From Streptomyces monashensis (GTDB lineage Bacteria; Actinomycetota; Actinomycetes; Streptomycetales; Streptomycetaceae): a stretch of DNA of 64,000 nucleotides. Shown in pieces: positions 17,043 to 27,745 of the stretch (the first letter of the stretch is position 1; the number at the start of each line of letters is the position of its first letter). A program made the translations under genes and the position numbers. The notes below the pieces were generated by a model. The model ran no database searches. It saw nothing but the letters and a program-made list of their open reading frames with translations, and was not told where the DNA came from. Location of the stretch: positions 62,001 through 126,000 of the forward strand of contig NZ_MLYO01000089.1 of the NCBI RefSeq assembly GCF_001866665.1, written 5' to 3'.

Positions 17043-17423
17043 CTAGAAGAACACCCCGCACCGCAGCAGCACGTTCGCGTACGGCCGCGCCTCCCCGGTG
17101 CGGACCACCAGCCGGGCGCCCGCCGAGAGTTCCTTCAGCCGCTCGTGCGGCACCAGGTCCAGGTCGCGGAAGTGGCCCTCCAGCAGCGCCCGGTTGGGGC
17201 CGCGCAGCTCGCGCGCGGCTGTCGCGCCCTCCACCACCAGCTCGGCCAGCAGACCGCCCAGTACCTCCGCGAACGACGGCACCCCGGCCCGGAACGCCAG
17301 GTCCACCACGCGCGGCCCGGCCGGGATCGGCATACCGGCGTCGCACACCAGCACCCCGTCCCCGTGGCCCAGCTCCGCGAGCGCCCCGGCGAGATGGCGG
17401 TTCAGGATCCCCGCCTTCTTCAC
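17043..17423 (-). CDS. rbsD: D-ribose pyranase
   Basis: RbsD (126 residues) interconverts beta-pyran and beta-furan ribose before phosphorylation. The family opening VKKAGILNRHLAGALAELGHGD with catalytic His and the DAGMPIP motif are present, as are the C-terminal VVRTGEARPYANVLL and a final GVFF. The GTG start overlaps the rbsK stop by 4 bases. Last gene of the ribose operon. Confidence 0.92.
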   Translation of the reverse strand: MKKAGILNRHLAGALAELGHGDGVLVCDAGMPIPAGPRVVDLAFRAGVPSFAEVLGGLLAELVVEGATAARELRGPNRALLEGHFRDLDLVPHERLKELSAGARLVVRTGEARPYANVLLRCGVFF

Positions 17424-18322
17424 AGGGACTCGACCTCCCGCGCCGTCGGGTACGACTCCTGCGCGCCCCGCCTCGTCACGGCGGCCGCGCCGACCCGGGC
17501 CGCGTAGCCCGCCGCCTCGGCCAGCGCGGCCCCCGACCCCAACCGCCAGGCCAGTGCGGCGGTGAAGGCGTCGCCCGCCCCCGTGGTGTCCACCGCGTCC
17601 ACCTTCACCGACGGCACGCGCGTCACCCCGGAGGAGTCGCACACCAGCGCCCCCTGCGCGCCCAGCGTCACCACCACCGAGCGCGGGCCCCTGGCCAGCA
17701 GCAGCCTCGCCCAGTCCGCGGGCTCCTCGCTCACGCACGCGTCGCCGAGGAGCACCCGGGCCTCGTGCTCGTTGACGATCAGCGGGTCGCAGGCCGCCAG
17801 CACCTCCGCGGGAAGCGGGCGGGGTGGCGACGGGTTCAGTACGAAGCGGGCGTCCGGGGGCAGTTGCCGTACCACCTCCGTGACCGTCTCCAGCGGGACC
17901 TCCAGCTGTGCCGACACCACCCGCGAGGCGTGGAAGAGGCTGCCCGCCGCCCGGACGTCCCCCGGGGTGAGCCGGGCGTTGGCGCCCGGTGACACCACGA
18001 TGCTGTTGTCCCCGGACGGGTCGACGGTGATCAGCGCCACGCCGGTCGGCGCCCCGCCCACCAGCACGCCGACCGTGTCGACGTCCGCCGCGCGCAGGGA
18101 GTCGAGCAGCAGCCGGCCGTGGCCGTCGTCGCCGACCCGCGCCAGCAGGGCCGTGTCCGCGCCGAGCCGGGCGGCGGCCACCGCCTGGTTGGCGCCCTTG
18201 CCGCCCGGGTGCACGGCCAGGTCGCCGCCGAGCACCGTCTCCCCGGCGGCGGGCCGCCGTTCGACGTCGATCACCAGGTCGGCGTTGGCCGATCCGACGA
18301 CCAACAGGTCGTAGTCGTACAT
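17420..18322 (-). CDS. rbsK: Ribokinase
   Basis: A PfkB-family kinase of 300 residues that phosphorylates ribose at O5. It has the substrate-binding GGKGANQ (40-46), NEHE (184-187) and the signature DTTGAGDAF (245-253) with catalytic Asp251. Located 38 bases after the transporter gene and coupled to rbsD by a GTGA overlap. Upstream control by the LacI-type RbsR is inferred from the operon layout. Confidence 0.93.
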   Translation of the reverse strand: MYDYDLLVVGSANADLVIDVERRPAAGETVLGGDLAVHPGGKGANQAVAAARLGADTALLARVGDDGHGRLLLDSLRAADVDTVGVLVGGAPTGVALITVDPSGDNSIVVSPGANARLTPGDVRAAGSLFHASRVVSAQLEVPLETVTEVVRQLPPDARFVLNPSPPRPLPAEVLAACDPLIVNEHEARVLLGDACVSEEPADWARLLLARGPRSVVVTLGAQGALVCDSSGVTRVPSVKVDAVDTTGAGDAFTAALAWRLGSGAALAEAAGYAARVGAAAVTRRGAQESYPTAREVESL

Positions 18323-18360
18323 CAGTTGACTCCCCTGAGAGATGATCCGGGCGTCCGCCG

Positions 18361-20310
18361 TCAGCCGCTGAACCCGGCCACGTTGTCCTTCGTGACCACC
18401 TTCACCGGCACCTTCACCGTCGGCTCCACCTTCTTGCCCTGCACGGCCTTCAGCGCGTTGTCGACGGCGATCCTTCCCAACTGGCTCGGCTGCTGGGCGA
18501 CCGAGGCGTACAGCGTGCCGTTCCGCACCGCCGTCAGCCCGTCCGGGGTGCCGTCGAAGCCGACCACCTGGACCGACTTCCCGGCCTTGGCGCCGAGGGC
18601 CTTGACGGCGCCGAGCGCCATCTCGTCGTTGGCGGCGATGACGCCCTGCACGTCCGGGTGGGCCTGGAGCAGGTTCGACATCACGTCGAGGCCCTTGGTG
18701 CGGTCGAAGTCGGCGGGCTGCTGGGCCAGCACCTGGATGCCGGGGTAGGCCTTCAGACCCTGGGCGAAACCGGCCGCGCGCTCGCGGGCCGCGGACGTAC
18801 CCGCCTGGCCCTGGAGGATGACGATCTTCCCCTTGCCGCCGAGCTTCTCGGCGATCGTCCGCGCGGCCAGTTCGCCGCCGGCCACGTTGTCGGAGGCGAC
18901 CAGGGCGTTCACGTCGGCCTTGTTGACGCCGCGGTCCACGGCGACGACGGGGATCCCCGCCTTGTCGGCGGCCTTCACCGAGTTGCCCGCCGCGTCCGAG
19001 TCCACCGGGTTGACGATGATCGCGCCGAGGCCCGAACTGGTGAAGTTCTGCAGCTGGTTGGCCTGCTGGGAGGCGTCGTTCTGGGCGTCGGTGACGGTCA
19101 GGTCCACGCCCAGCTTCTTCGCCTCGGCCTGGGCACCGGCCCGGATCTGGACGAAGAAGGGGTTGTTGAGGGTGGACAGCGACAGCCCCATGCGCGGGTT
19201 CCGGGCGTCGGACGAACCCGTGTGCAGGAAGGAGGTCGCGCCGACGATCGCCACGGTGACGACGACCGCGAGCGCGTACGTCGCCGCCTGCCTGCCCTTC
19301 CCGCCGCCGGGGCCGCCCGCCACCGGGCTCGCCCCGGCCTTGCGGCGCACGGTGTCCAGCAGCACCGCCAGCGCGATGACGACACCGATCACGACCTGCT
19401 GCCAGAACGCCGACACGGACAGCAGGTTGAGGCCGTTGCGCAGCACCGCGAGGATCAGCGCGCCGATCAGCGTGCCGGACGCCTTGCCGGTGCCACCCGC
19501 GAGCGAGGCACCGCCGATGACGACCGCGGCGATCGCGTCCAGCTCGTAGCCGTCGGCGGCCTGCGGCTGGGCCGAGGAGAGCCGGGAGGCCAGTACGACA
19601 CCGGCGACGGCCGCGAACAGACCGGACAGCGCGTAGATCGCGAGCTTCTGCTGCGGCACCCGCAGACCGGAGAGCCGGGCCGCCTCCTCGTTGCCGCCGA
19701 TGGCGTACATGGAGCGGCCGATGTACGTCCGCCCGAGGACCAGGGCCGCGATCAGCCCCATCACGACCATGACCAGCACGGGCACCGGCAGCCAGCCGCC
19801 GAGCGTGTCGCCGAGGTGCGAGACCGAGGCGGGGAAGGCGATCGGCGAGCCCTGCGAGATGACGAGGGCGAGGCCACGACCCACCGAGAGCATCGCCAGC
19901 GTCGCGATGAACGGCGGCAGCTTCCCGTAGGCGATGAGGAAACCGTTCACCAGCCCGGCCACGACACCCGTGCCGAGCCCGAGGACGACGGCGAGCGCCA
20001 CGGGCACCCCGTGCTGCGTCGCGCTCCAGGCCAGCACGGTCGCCGACAGCGCGGCCACGGAGCCGACCGACAGGTCGATGCCGGCCGAGACGATCACGAA
20101 CGTCACACCGAAGGCGAGGACCGCCGTCACGGCCGCCTGCACACCGATGTTGAGCAGGTTGTCCGTCGTCAGGAAGTCCCCGGACAGCGCCGACAGGGCG
20201 ATGACCAGGACGATCAGCGCGGTGAGCGCGCCGTTGTCGAGGAGCAGCCGGCGCAGGCCGCCGGTGGCGCCACCCGCGCCCGTCGTGCTCTTGAGCGTGT
20301 CAGTGGCCAC
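18361..20310 (-). CDS. rbsCB: Ribose ABC transporter: permease fused to substrate-binding protein
   Basis: A 649-residue fusion. Residues 1-330 are an RbsC permease with about 9-10 membrane helices and the family motifs GIDLSVGSV and the cytoplasmic loop YAIGGNEEAARLSGLRV. A Gly-rich linker (GGPGGGKG) leads to one further transmembrane segment (about 347-366). Residues 375-649 are an RbsB-type periplasmic binding protein (MGLSLSTLNNPFFV, VDRGV, AANDEMALGAVKAL, VVGFDG). In E. coli these are separate proteins and RbsB has a signal peptide; here the receptor is tethered to its permease. The first codons overlap the end of rbsA by 11 bases. Confidence 0.92.
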   Translation of the reverse strand: MATDTLKSTTGAGGATGGLRRLLLDNGALTALIVLVIALSALSGDFLTTDNLLNIGVQAAVTAVLAFGVTFVIVSAGIDLSVGSVAALSATVLAWSATQHGVPVALAVVLGLGTGVVAGLVNGFLIAYGKLPPFIATLAMLSVGRGLALVISQGSPIAFPASVSHLGDTLGGWLPVPVLVMVVMGLIAALVLGRTYIGRSMYAIGGNEEAARLSGLRVPQQKLAIYALSGLFAAVAGVVLASRLSSAQPQAADGYELDAIAAVVIGGASLAGGTGKASGTLIGALILAVLRNGLNLLSVSAFWQQVVIGVVIALAVLLDTVRRKAGASPVAGGPGGGKGRQAATYALAVVVTVAIVGATSFLHTGSSDARNPRMGLSLSTLNNPFFVQIRAGAQAEAKKLGVDLTVTDAQNDASQQANQLQNFTSSGLGAIIVNPVDSDAAGNSVKAADKAGIPVVAVDRGVNKADVNALVASDNVAGGELAARTIAEKLGGKGKIVILQGQAGTSAARERAAGFAQGLKAYPGIQVLAQQPADFDRTKGLDVMSNLLQAHPDVQGVIAANDEMALGAVKALGAKAGKSVQVVGFDGTPDGLTAVRNGTLYASVAQQPSQLGRIAVDNALKAVQGKKVEPTVKVPVKVVTKDNVAGFSG

Positions 20311-21832
20311 GGCTGGCCTCCTTGTCGGTGTCCTTGTCAGCGGTGGGAAGGGAGACGGCGAGCGCCATGACGGCGTCCTGCGTGGCGTCGGTGGCCCGCA
20401 GCTCGCCCGCGATCCGGCCCTGGGCCATGACCAGCACCCGGTCGCTCATGCCGAGCACCTCCGGCAGATCGCTGGAGATCATCAGTACGGCGGCCCCGGC
20501 CGCGGTCAGTTCGTTGATGAGCTGGTAGATCTCGACCTTGGCGCCGACGTCGATACCGCGCGTCGGCTCGTCGAGGATCAGCACCTTGGTGTCGGCCAGC
20601 AGCCACTTGCCGATGACGACCTTCTGCTGGTTGCCGCCGGACAGGGTCCGCACGTGCTGCCCGAGGCCCGCCATCCGCACGCCCAGCTGCCCGGCGATCC
20701 GCCCGGCGGCGTCGTGCTGGCCCTTGCGGTCGACGAATCCGCCCCGGGTGGCGGCCCGCATGGTGACGAGCCCGAGGTTCTCCTCGACCGAGGCGTCCAG
20801 CACGAGCCCCTGCCCCTTGCGGTCCTCGGGCACGAGCCCGATCCCGGCCGCCATGGCCGCGTTCACGTCGTGTCGCCTGAGCCGGTCGCCGCAGACCTTC
20901 ACGGTCCCGTCGTCGTACGGATCGGCCCCGAACACGGCCCGTACCACCTCGGTCCGCCCGGCCCCGACGAGCCCGGCGATCCCGACGACCTCACCGGCGT
21001 GCACCTCGAAGCCGACGTCGTGGAACACCCCGTCCCGGGTGAGCCCCTCGACGGAGAGCAACGGCGCGCCGCGCTCGGCCCGCTGCCGCGGGTACTGCTG
21101 CTCGATCGACCGCCCGACCATGAGCCGTACCAGCTCGTCCTCCGGCGTGGCGGCGGGCACCTCCCCGACGCTCCTGCCGTCCCGGATGACGGTGACCCGG
21201 TCGCCCAGGGCGGCGATCTCCTCCAGGTGATGGGTGATGAAGACGATCCCGACGCCGTCCTCGCGCAGCGAGCGCACGATGCCGAAGAGCTTCTCGACCT
21301 CCTCCGAGGTGAGCACGGCCGTCGGCTCGTCCATGATGAGCACGCGCGCGTCCAGACTGAGCGCCTTGGCGATCTCGACCATCTGGAGCCGGGCGATGCC
21401 GAGTTCACGCACACGCGCGCGTGGCGAGACATCGACCCCCACGCGCGCGAGGAGGGCGTCGGCGTCCGCCTCCATCGTCTTCCGGTCGATCATCCCGAAG
21501 CGCCGGGGCTGGCGCCCGAGGAAGATGTTCTCGGCGACGGTGAGGTCGGGCACCAGGTTGAACTCCTGGTAGATGGTGGCGATGCCGAGCCGCTCGGCGT
21601 CCTGCGCACCGTGGATACGCGTCTCCCGGCCGTCGACGAGAATCCGTCCGCCGTCGGGCGTGTACGCCCCGGAGAGCATCTTGATCAGCGTGCTCTTGCC
21701 GGCGCCGTTCTCACCGAGCAGCACATGGACCTCGCCCCGGCGCAGGTCGAAGTCGACGCCGTCCAGCGCGACCACGCCGGGGAAGGTCTTGCGTATGCCC
21801 TCGATGCGCAGCAACTCGTCCGGGTCGCTCAC
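20300..21832 (-). CDS. rbsA: Ribose ABC transporter ATP-binding protein
   Basis: A tandem ATPase of 510 residues. The first domain has Walker A GENGAGKST (40-48), the degenerate signature ELGIARLQMVEIAKAL usual in sugar CUT2 ATPases, and Walker B LIMDEPTAVL. The second domain has the relaxed P-loop GLVGAGRTE normal for RbsA, LSGGNQQK and LILDEPTRGID. It energises ribose import. It overlaps rbsR by 4 bases upstream and the permease fusion by 11 downstream. Confidence 0.95.
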   Translation of the reverse strand: MSDPDELLRIEGIRKTFPGVVALDGVDFDLRRGEVHVLLGENGAGKSTLIKMLSGAYTPDGGRILVDGRETRIHGAQDAERLGIATIYQEFNLVPDLTVAENIFLGRQPRRFGMIDRKTMEADADALLARVGVDVSPRARVRELGIARLQMVEIAKALSLDARVLIMDEPTAVLTSEEVEKLFGIVRSLREDGVGIVFITHHLEEIAALGDRVTVIRDGRSVGEVPAATPEDELVRLMVGRSIEQQYPRQRAERGAPLLSVEGLTRDGVFHDVGFEVHAGEVVGIAGLVGAGRTEVVRAVFGADPYDDGTVKVCGDRLRRHDVNAAMAAGIGLVPEDRKGQGLVLDASVEENLGLVTMRAATRGGFVDRKGQHDAAGRIAGQLGVRMAGLGQHVRTLSGGNQQKVVIGKWLLADTKVLILDEPTRGIDVGAKVEIYQLINELTAAGAAVLMISSDLPEVLGMSDRVLVMAQGRIAGELRATDATQDAVMALAVSLPTADKDTDKEASRGH

Positions 21833-22857
21833 GACGTGCTCCTGTTCGTCACGGGATTCTCTGCGGGGGGCTCACCGCACGAGCGGCGTACGACGAGCCG
21901 GGCGGAGAGGGCGACGGACGCGGCGGTCCGCCCCTCGATACGGTCGACGAGGGCCCGTACGGCGGCCCGTCCCAGCTCACCGGTCGGCTGGGCGATCGCG
22001 GTCACGGGCGGATCGGTGTGCACGAACCAGGGGATGTCGTCGAACGCGGCCAGCGCGATGTCGTCCGGCACGCGCAGCCCACGCGCGCGTACGGCATCGA
22101 GCGCACCGAGCGCCATGAGGTTGTCGGCCGCGAAGACGACCTCCGGCGGCTCGGGCAGGTCCAGGAACCCCTCGGTGACCCGCCGCCCGCTCTCGGCCTG
22201 GAAGTCGCCCTGGCCTATGTAGGCGTCGGGAAGCGGAAGCCCGTGCGCGGCGAGGGCGGCGCGGAATGCCTCGACCCGCTCACTGCCGGTCGTGGTGGCG
22301 GCGGGCCCGGCGATGATGGCGAGCCGCCGGTGCCCGAGCGCGTGCAGATGCGCCACGAGATCCCGTACGGCGTCCCGCCCGTCGGCCCGTACGACGGGCA
22401 CGTCCACACCGGGGATCCACCGGTCCACGAACACCATGGGCGTCCCGGCCCGGACGGCGTCCAGCATGAGCGGGGACCCGCCGTCGGTGGGGGAGATGAG
22501 CAGTCCGTCGATCCGCCGGTCGAGCAGGTTCCGGACATGGTGGTCCTGGATCTCGGGCCGTTCGTCGGCGTTCCCGATGATCACGCTGTACCCGAGCGCC
22601 CGAGCCTCCTCCTCGACGGAGCGGGCCAGCTCGGTGAAGTAGGGGTTCAGCACGTCGCTGATGACGAGCCCGAGGGTGTGGGTCTGGTCGGTCCGCAGGG
22701 AGCGGGCGACGGCGTTCGGCCGATACCCCAGCGCCTCGACGGCGGCCAGCACGCGCGTGCGTGCGTCCGCACTGACCGACGGGTGCTCGTTCAGGACACG
22801 CGACACCGTGGCCACGGACACCCCGGCCGAGGCGGCGACATCCTTGATGCTCGCCAA
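21829..22857 (-). CDS. rbsR: LacI-family ribose operon repressor
   Basis: A 342-residue regulator with HTH SIKDVAASAGVSVATVSRVLNE and a ribose-binding-like effector domain (NADERPEIQ, FAADNLMALGALDAV, AAFDDIPWF). It starts at TTG with GAGGAGG about 10 bases upstream. It heads the rbs operon rather than being divergent from it, and two perfect inverted copies of an AATCGTTTCC operator lie just upstream, so it is likely autoregulatory. Confidence 0.9.
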   Translation of the reverse strand: MASIKDVAASAGVSVATVSRVLNEHPSVSADARTRVLAAVEALGYRPNAVARSLRTDQTHTLGLVISDVLNPYFTELARSVEEEARALGYSVIIGNADERPEIQDHHVRNLLDRRIDGLLISPTDGGSPLMLDAVRAGTPMVFVDRWIPGVDVPVVRADGRDAVRDLVAHLHALGHRRLAIIAGPAATTTGSERVEAFRAALAAHGLPLPDAYIGQGDFQAESGRRVTEGFLDLPEPPEVVFAADNLMALGALDAVRARGLRVPDDIALAAFDDIPWFVHTDPPVTAIAQPTGELGRAAVRALVDRIEGRTAASVALSARLVVRRSCGEPPAENPVTNRSTS

Positions 22858-22896
22858 CGCCGGCTCACCTCCTCGTGAGACTCGTGGAACGGCCGA

Positions 22897-22948
22897 CGTG
22901 TAATCGTTTCCACGTCGTGCCGCAGGAAGGATTGGAAACGATTACACG
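22897..22948. promoter_or_regulatory. Pair of LacI-type operators facing each other
   Basis: CGTGTAATCGTTTCCA at 22897-22912 is repeated exactly in inverse orientation at 22933-22948, 36 bp centre to centre. Each copy has the CG-centred half-palindrome typical of LacI-family sites. It sits upstream of rbsR and probably covers the rbs promoter. Confidence 0.75.
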
Positions 22949-23022
22949 GGGCGAGGCAAGAGGTTGAAGGTTGACCGAAACCCAATCGTGACCGAGGCCC
23001 GACCGACGCCCGGCCGGAGCCC

Positions 23023-23309
23023 GTGGTCACCCTCGACGGCAGTGACCGGCAGCTCTGGGCGGTCCCCGGAAGGGAACCGGCCCTGGTTCCAGGCCCCTCG
23101 CCTCCGACTACCACGCCGAGTCCTGCAGCCACCGGGGAGCACCGGCCGGCCGGCCCGCGGGCCCGGCGCGGTACCGCGCCTCGCTGAGCCTCGACGGCGC
23201 CCGGTCCCGGGGCGGCGAACGCCTCACGTACGACGGCCTGTTCGACCGGATCAACCACTTCCTGGGCGAGGAGATCCGGGGGACCGGCCGGGTCGTCTCC
23301 GACGCCTGA
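23023..23309 (+). pseudogene. Possible frameshifted gene remnant upstream of recD2
   Basis: The last 45 codons before the TGA read as protein-like sequence (YRASLSLDGARSRGGERL, then LFDRINHFLGEEIRG), but no start codon lies in that frame after the preceding stop. A neighbouring frame begins at a GTG as VVTLDGSDRQLWAVPG and runs into a stop. A single frameshift near 23095-23105 would join them. This may be a decayed small gene or a chance open stretch in GC-rich DNA. Confidence 0.3.
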
Positions 23310-23396
23310 CGGCCCGGCCGGGGGCGGTGGCCGCGCGCCGCCGCCCCCCGGCCGGGAGCCGCCTCGGCTGTCAGCGGTCACCGGTACCGTCGGACC

Positions 23397-25667
23397 ATGG
23401 CTCACCAGGCGGGGAATCAGACGACCGAGCGGCGGCTCGCCGTGCTCGAAGGCGTCCTGGAGCGGATCACGTACGCCAACGAGGAGAACGGCTACACGGT
23501 CGCCCGGGTCGACACCGGCAGAGGCGGCGGCGACCTCCTCACGGTCGTCGGCGCGCTGCTCGGCGCCCAGGTCGGGGAGTCGCTGCGGATGGAGGGCCGC
23601 TGGGGTTCGCACCCCCAGTACGGCAAACAGTTCCACGTCGAGAACTACACGACGGTCCTGCCCGCCACCGTCCAGGGCATCCGGCGCTACCTCGGGTCCG
23701 GCCTCGTCAAGGGGATCGGACCCGTCTTCGCCGACCGCATCACCCAGCACTTCGGACTCGACACGCTCCAGATCATCGAGGAGGAGCCGAAACGGCTCAT
23801 CGAGGTCCCCGGGCTCGGTCCCAAGCGGACCAAGAAGATCGCCGACGCCTGGGAGGAGCAGAAGGCGATCAAGGAGGTCATGCTCTTCCTCCAGACCGTC
23901 GAGGTGTCCACCTCCATCGCCGTGCGGATCTACAAGAAGTACGGCGACGCGTCCATCTCCGTCGTCAGGAACCACCCCTACCGGCTCGCCGCCGACGTCT
24001 GGGGCATCGGCTTCCTGACCGCCGACAAGATCGCCCAGTCCGTCGGCATCCCGCACGACAGCCCGGAGCGGGTCAAGGCCGGCTTGCAGTACGCGCTGTC
24101 CCAGTCCGCCGACCAGGGCCACTGCTTCCTGCCGGAGGAGCGGCTGATCGCCGACGCGGTCAAGCTGCTCCAGGTCGACACCGGGCTGGTCATCGAGTGC
24201 CTCGCCGAGCTGGCCGAGCCGGGGGAGGAGGGCGAGGAGCCGGGCGTCGTACGGGAGAAGGTCCCGGGGCCCGAGGGGGACGCGGCCGAACCCGTCACGG
24301 CCGTCTACCTGGTCCCCTTCCACCGCGCCGAACTGTCCCTCGCCGCCCAGCTCCTGCGCCTGCTGCGCACCGGGCAGGACCGCATGCCGGGCTTCCAGGA
24401 CGTCGACTGGGCCAAGGCCCTCGGCTGGCTGAAGGCGCGCACCGGCGCCGACCTCGCGCCCGAGCAGGAGGCCGCCGTCAAGCTCGCGCTCAGCGAGAAG
24501 GTCGCCGTGCTCACCGGCGGGCCCGGCTGCGGCAAGTCCTTCACCGTGCGCTCGATCGTGGAGCTGGCCCGGGCCAGGCGGGCCAAGGTGCTGCTCGCCG
24601 CGCCGACCGGGCGGGCCGCCAAGCGACTCGCCGAACTGACCGGCGCCGAGGCCTCCACCGTGCACCGGCTGCTGGAGCTCAAGCCCGGCGGGGACGCCGC
24701 CTACGACCGCGACCGGCCGCTGGACGCCGACCTCGTGGTGGTCGACGAGGCGTCCATGCTGGACCTGTTGCTCGCCAACAAGCTGGTCAAGGCCGTGCCC
24801 CCGGGCGCACACCTCCTCTTCGTCGGGGACGTCGACCAGCTGCCGAGCGTCGGCGCCGGCGAGGTGCTGCGCGACCTGCTCGCCGACGGCAGCCCGATCC
24901 CGGCCGTCCGCCTCACCCGGGTCTTCCGGCAGGCCCAGCAGTCCGGTGTCGTCACCAACGCGCACCGGATCAACGCCGGGCAGCATCCGCTCACCGACGG
25001 GCTGAAGGACTTCTTCCTCTTCGTCGAGGACGACACCGAGGAGGCCGGCCGGCTCACCGTGGACGTGGCGGCGCGACGGATTCCGGCCAAGTTCGGGCTC
25101 GACCCGCGGCGGGACGTGCAGGTGCTCGCGCCGATGCACCGGGGGCCGGCCGGCGCCGGGGCCCTCAACGGACTGCTCCAGCAGGCCATCACGCCCGGAC
25201 GGCCCGACCTGGCCGAGAAGCGCTTCGGCGGCCGGGTCTTCCGCGTCGGGGACAAGGTCACCCAGATCAGGAACAATTACGAGAAGGGGGAGAACGGTGT
25301 CTTCAACGGCACCGTGGGCGTCGTCACCTCGCTCGATCCGGTCGACCAGAAGCTCACGGTGCTGACCGACGAGGACGAGGAGGTGCCGTACGAATTCGAC
25401 GAACTGGACGAACTGGCACATGCGTACGCGGTGACCATTCACCGCTCGCAGGGGAGTGAATATCCCGCGGTGGTGATTCCGGTCACGACCGGAGCGTGGA
25501 TGATGCTCCAGCGGAACCTCCTGTACACGGCGGTGACACGGGCCAAACGCCTCGTCGTCCTCGTCGGTTCACGCAAGGCGATCGGGCAGGCGGTGCGCAC
25601 GGTCTCGGCCGGACGGCGGTGTACGGCCCTGGACTTCAGGCTCGGCGCGGGTCATCAGGAAAAATGA
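23397..25667 (+). CDS. recD2: RecD2-family ATP-dependent 5'-3' DNA helicase
   Basis: A 756-residue SF1B helicase of the RecD-like type that occurs without RecBC. The N-terminal OB and HhH-like region (LVKGIGPVFADRI, GLGPKRTKKI) is followed by Walker A GGPGCGKSFT (about 373), DEASML Walker B, GDVDQLPSVGAGEVL, RVFRQAQQS (motif IV) and the C-terminal UvrD-like VTIHRSQGSEYPAVV and YTAVTRAK. The length fits RecD2 (about 740-820). It probably acts in replication-fork or mismatch-linked repair. It precedes citrate synthase on the same strand but with its own spacing. Confidence 0.93.
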   Translation: MAHQAGNQTTERRLAVLEGVLERITYANEENGYTVARVDTGRGGGDLLTVVGALLGAQVGESLRMEGRWGSHPQYGKQFHVENYTTVLPATVQGIRRYLGSGLVKGIGPVFADRITQHFGLDTLQIIEEEPKRLIEVPGLGPKRTKKIADAWEEQKAIKEVMLFLQTVEVSTSIAVRIYKKYGDASISVVRNHPYRLAADVWGIGFLTADKIAQSVGIPHDSPERVKAGLQYALSQSADQGHCFLPEERLIADAVKLLQVDTGLVIECLAELAEPGEEGEEPGVVREKVPGPEGDAAEPVTAVYLVPFHRAELSLAAQLLRLLRTGQDRMPGFQDVDWAKALGWLKARTGADLAPEQEAAVKLALSEKVAVLTGGPGCGKSFTVRSIVELARARRAKVLLAAPTGRAAKRLAELTGAEASTVHRLLELKPGGDAAYDRDRPLDADLVVVDEASMLDLLLANKLVKAVPPGAHLLFVGDVDQLPSVGAGEVLRDLLADGSPIPAVRLTRVFRQAQQSGVVTNAHRINAGQHPLTDGLKDFFLFVEDDTEEAGRLTVDVAARRIPAKFGLDPRRDVQVLAPMHRGPAGAGALNGLLQQAITPGRPDLAEKRFGGRVFRVGDKVTQIRNNYEKGENGVFNGTVGVVTSLDPVDQKLTVLTDEDEEVPYEFDELDELAHAYAVTIHRSQGSEYPAVVIPVTTGAWMMLQRNLLYTAVTRAKRLVVLVGSRKAIGQAVRTVSAGRRCTALDFRLGAGHQEK

Positions 25668-25738
25668 TCGATCAAATGAGTCACGAAGGTCACAGAGCAC
25701 TTCCAGATGCCGTTCAAAGGGGGCAGGATGGGCAAGTT

Positions 25739-25757
25739 GGCGGCACTGAGTGCCGCC
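25739..25757. promoter_or_regulatory. 19-bp perfect palindrome upstream of citrate synthase
   Basis: GGCGGCACT-G-AGTGCCGCC lies about 110 bases before the citrate synthase start. The exact symmetry with an odd centre is what a dimeric regulator would bind. A transcript hairpin or short leader terminator is the alternative. Confidence 0.45.
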
Positions 25758-25864
25758 GATGGGCCCAATGGTCGACCCCGAGTGCACTCTCCTGAGCCAA
25801 ATGGGGGATGGTAGAGACAGTCAGGGCACCTCGAAGATGAGGCACTACGTCGGTGAGGGAAGAC

Positions 25865-27154
<1,290 letters not shown>

Positions 27155-27327
27155 CACCTGCCGGTGAGGGGCGTCGTTCGGGTGGCGCCCCTGGTTGGCC
27201 GCTTCTCTTCAGGGTGTCGGCCGACGGCGGCTGACGCGGTCGGGGAGTGCTGAGGCACTGAGTGTCAGGGTCTGCTTCGCGGGCCGGCCCTGAGACGGCC
27301 GTACGGCGGCCGTACAGACGAATAAGC

Positions 27328-27379
27328 GGAAGGCGCCCTGCGCCGGTCCCCCCACGGGCCGACGATCAGGGCGCCTTCC
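27328..27379. terminator. Perfect 13-bp inverted repeat after citrate synthase
   Basis: GGAAGGCGCCCTG is repeated as its exact complement 26 bases later. It lies 170 bases after the citrate synthase stop and is the probable terminator. Confidence 0.6.
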
Positions 27380-27727
27380 CATATCCCGGTGCGGATTCCC
27401 CCCACGGGATCCGGCCGGGCGCTCGGAGAGGACAGCGCCTGAATCGCTGTCTGGTGAGCAGAACGAGCAAAACTCGCCCCACTCCGGTGATGCGGTGCGA
27501 TCTGCCGGGACAACGCACGCAGGGAGGGCCGCTCAAAGCTTCCCGGTGTACGTGCCCCGGCAACGCATCTCTGAGGCAGTCCCCCAAGACAACCCCAGAT
27601 GCCGACTGACGCCCCCCAAGACGCCGAACCGACATCGCCAACTTAGACCTTCGAACCCCTTCGATGGTTACGTTCGCATCACTGTGATCTGCGTCTCTTG
27701 CATATGTCCCTTAGGTACGCAAGAGCC

Positions 27728-27745
27728 CCGATACGACGATCGGGA
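27728..27745 (-). terminator. Short hairpin downstream of copA
   Basis: CCCGAT and ATCGGG enclose ACGACG, about 85 bases beyond the copA stop. Short stem and no T-run, so a tentative terminator. Confidence 0.4.
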
